Below, one piece after another: positions 63,090 to 64,000 of a stretch of 64,000 nt of DNA (position 1 is the stretch's first letter; each line of letters opens with the position of its first letter). The stretch spans positions 726,001 to 790,000 of the forward strand of contig NZ_CP098360.1 in assembly GCF_030388245.1 (NCBI RefSeq). The letters run 5' to 3'. The notes under the pieces were generated by a model. It saw only the letters and a list, made by a program, of their open reading frames with translations. It did not search any database and was not told the DNA's origin. The stretch comes from Paracoccus sp. TOH. GTDB taxonomy: Bacteria > Pseudomonadota > Alphaproteobacteria > Rhodobacterales > Rhodobacteraceae. Both the position numbers and the translations under genes were made by a program.

Positions 63090-63802
63090 CCGACGCGGCG
63101 CTGATCTGGAGCTATCTGACGCAAGGCCCGCTGCTGTGGCTGACGGCGACGCTGATCGCCTATTGGCTGGGCGACAGCTTCTTCCGCGCCATGGGTCGGA
63201 AAAGCTGGGCCAATCCGGTGCTGTGCGCGGTGATCCTGCTGGCCTGCGTTCTGGGGCTGACCGGCACCAGCTACCAGACCTATTTCGAGGGCGCGCAATT
63301 CGTGCATTTCATGCTGGGCCCGGCCACGGTGGCGCTGGGAATGCCGCTTTACGACAACCTGCCCCGGGTGCGGAAAGCGGCGCTGCCGCTGGTGGCGGCG
63401 CTGCTGGCGGGCTCGGTGACGGCGGTGGTCTCGGCGTTGGCCATCGGCAAGGTGTTCGGTCTGGACAGGGTGATGCTGGCCAGCCTGGCGCCGAAATCCA
63501 CCACGGCCCCCGTCGCCATCGGTATCGCCGAGGGGTTGGGCGGCGAACCGACGATCACCGCCGTGCTGGTGCTGATCACCGGCATCTTCGGCGCGATCAT
63601 CGCCACGCCGCTGCTGAACGCGCTGGGGATCCGCGACTGGCGGGCGCGCGGCTTTTCGCTGGGGGTGGCGGCGCATGGCATCGGCACGGCCCGCGCCTTT
63701 CAGGTGAACGAGACCGCCGGCGCCTTCGCCGGCATCGGCATGGGGCTGAACGCGGTGCTGACCTCGATCATCGCGCCGCTGGCGCTGCATCTGTTCGGGT
63801 AA
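63086..63802 (+). CDS. lrgB: LrgB/CidB family membrane protein
   Basis: A 238-residue membrane protein with about seven helices, the partner of LrgA. The conserved block is LGPATVALGMPLYDNLPRVR, then LASLAPKSTTAPVAIGIAEG and LVLITGIFGAIIATPLLNAL, followed by GVAAHGIGTARAFQVNETAG and AFAGIGMGLNAVLTSIIAPL, all typical. It is translated from the lrgA transcript through the ATGA overlap. No LytTR-type regulator gene is adjacent. Confidence 0.94.
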   Translation: MTDAALIWSYLTQGPLLWLTATLIAYWLGDSFFRAMGRKSWANPVLCAVILLACVLGLTGTSYQTYFEGAQFVHFMLGPATVALGMPLYDNLPRVRKAALPLVAALLAGSVTAVVSALAIGKVFGLDRVMLASLAPKSTTAPVAIGIAEGLGGEPTITAVLVLITGIFGAIIATPLLNALGIRDWRARGFSLGVAAHGIGTARAFQVNETAGAFAGIGMGLNAVLTSIIAPLALHLFG

Positions 63803-63836
63803 GGACCGAGGCGAGGCGGCCCGGAGGCCATTCTTG

Positions 63837-64000
63837 TCACAGGGAACCGGCGACCTGTTCGCCCATATGCGCTGCCAACCTCCGGGCAGCATCATCCTGG
63901 CTGGACCAATCGTCGGCGATCTCGCCAAGATAGGCCCGTCGCGCATGGTCCAGCGTCGCCGCGCGCTGTCCCGACAGGCGCGCAATCGCCCAGCCGGCGG
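63837..64000 (-). CDS. Unidentified protein, C-terminal 53 codons (cut by window)
   Basis: The minus-strand frame is open from the window edge to a TGA at 63837. The readable end is Ala/Arg-rich and helical (GWAIARLSGQRAATLDHARR, AYLGEIADDWSSQDDAARRL, ending MGEQVAGSL). I do not recognise it. It is convergent with lrgB, 34 bases away. It could be a real gene end or a chance open frame in GC-rich DNA; the even helical composition favours a gene. Confidence 0.45.
   Translation of the reverse strand, partial: AGWAIARLSGQRAATLDHARRAYLGEIADDWSSQDDAARRLAAHMGEQVAGSL

Overview
The window is a gene-dense, high-GC stretch of a Gram-negative alphaproteobacterial chromosome, most likely Rhodobacterales and probably Paracoccus or a close relative. 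That placement rests on the gene set, not on a marker gene: a DUF2125 protein, a BamF-type (DUF3035) lipoprotein, a TIGR02186 protein paired with a TauE/SafE permease, a DUF1674 (SdhAF4-like) protein, two CtrA-type boxes in front of flagellar genes, and a PopZ-like gene beside tolC. I find 57 protein genes (two cut by the window ends). I see no rRNA, tRNA, CRISPR array, prophage or insertion sequence, and no gap over 300 bases.

Layout. 1-5519: tamB-tamA on the minus strand (outer-membrane translocation and assembly). 5611-14843: glucokinase, ahcY, a HIT protein, DUF2853, a crotonase-like protein without the usual catalytic glutamates, DUF2125, and a TldD/PmbA - CysQ-like - flavin reductase run. 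14932-18992: a pqiA-pqiA-pqiB-pqiC lipid-transport operon. 19239-25065: motB-flgE-flgK-flgL-flgI, with matching CtrA box/-10 modules before motB and flgE. 25157-31073: beta-carbonic anhydrase, a small Hpt-like protein, M17 aminopeptidase, NlpC/P60 hydrolase, saccharopine dehydrogenase-like protein and a PQQ-type sugar dehydrogenase behind a TTGA-N6-TCAA box.

31082-42741: a run of ten minus-strand genes (rsmB, heparinase II/III-like, purH, lspA, bamF-like, two M16 proteins, mutL, sulfotransferase-like, DUF3775), often overlapping. 42796-51493 (plus): DUF1674, an RND efflux pair overlapping selD, then a Pcm-like methyltransferase, tolC and a PopZ-like gene. 51599-54259 (minus): surE-pcm-nlpD, the order known from enterobacteria. 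54445-56195: TauE/SafE with TIGR02186. 56225-62631 (minus): FemAB-like acyltransferase, then GDPD, RidA, a YbjN-like protein and smc. 62736-63802: lrgA-lrgB. The right edge cuts an unidentified minus-strand gene.

Envelope biogenesis dominates: TamAB, PqiABC, LspA, BamF, M16 proteases, NlpD, TolC, RND efflux, LrgAB and NlpC/P60. Cell-cycle signals recur: CtrA boxes, a PopZ candidate, and a DnaA box between smc and lrgA. I see no clear novel defence or biosynthetic system. The most useful leads are regulatory architecture, active-site losses, the PopZ candidate and a dispersed intergenic repeat. All readings are by eye; family names come from remembered family features, not database searches.
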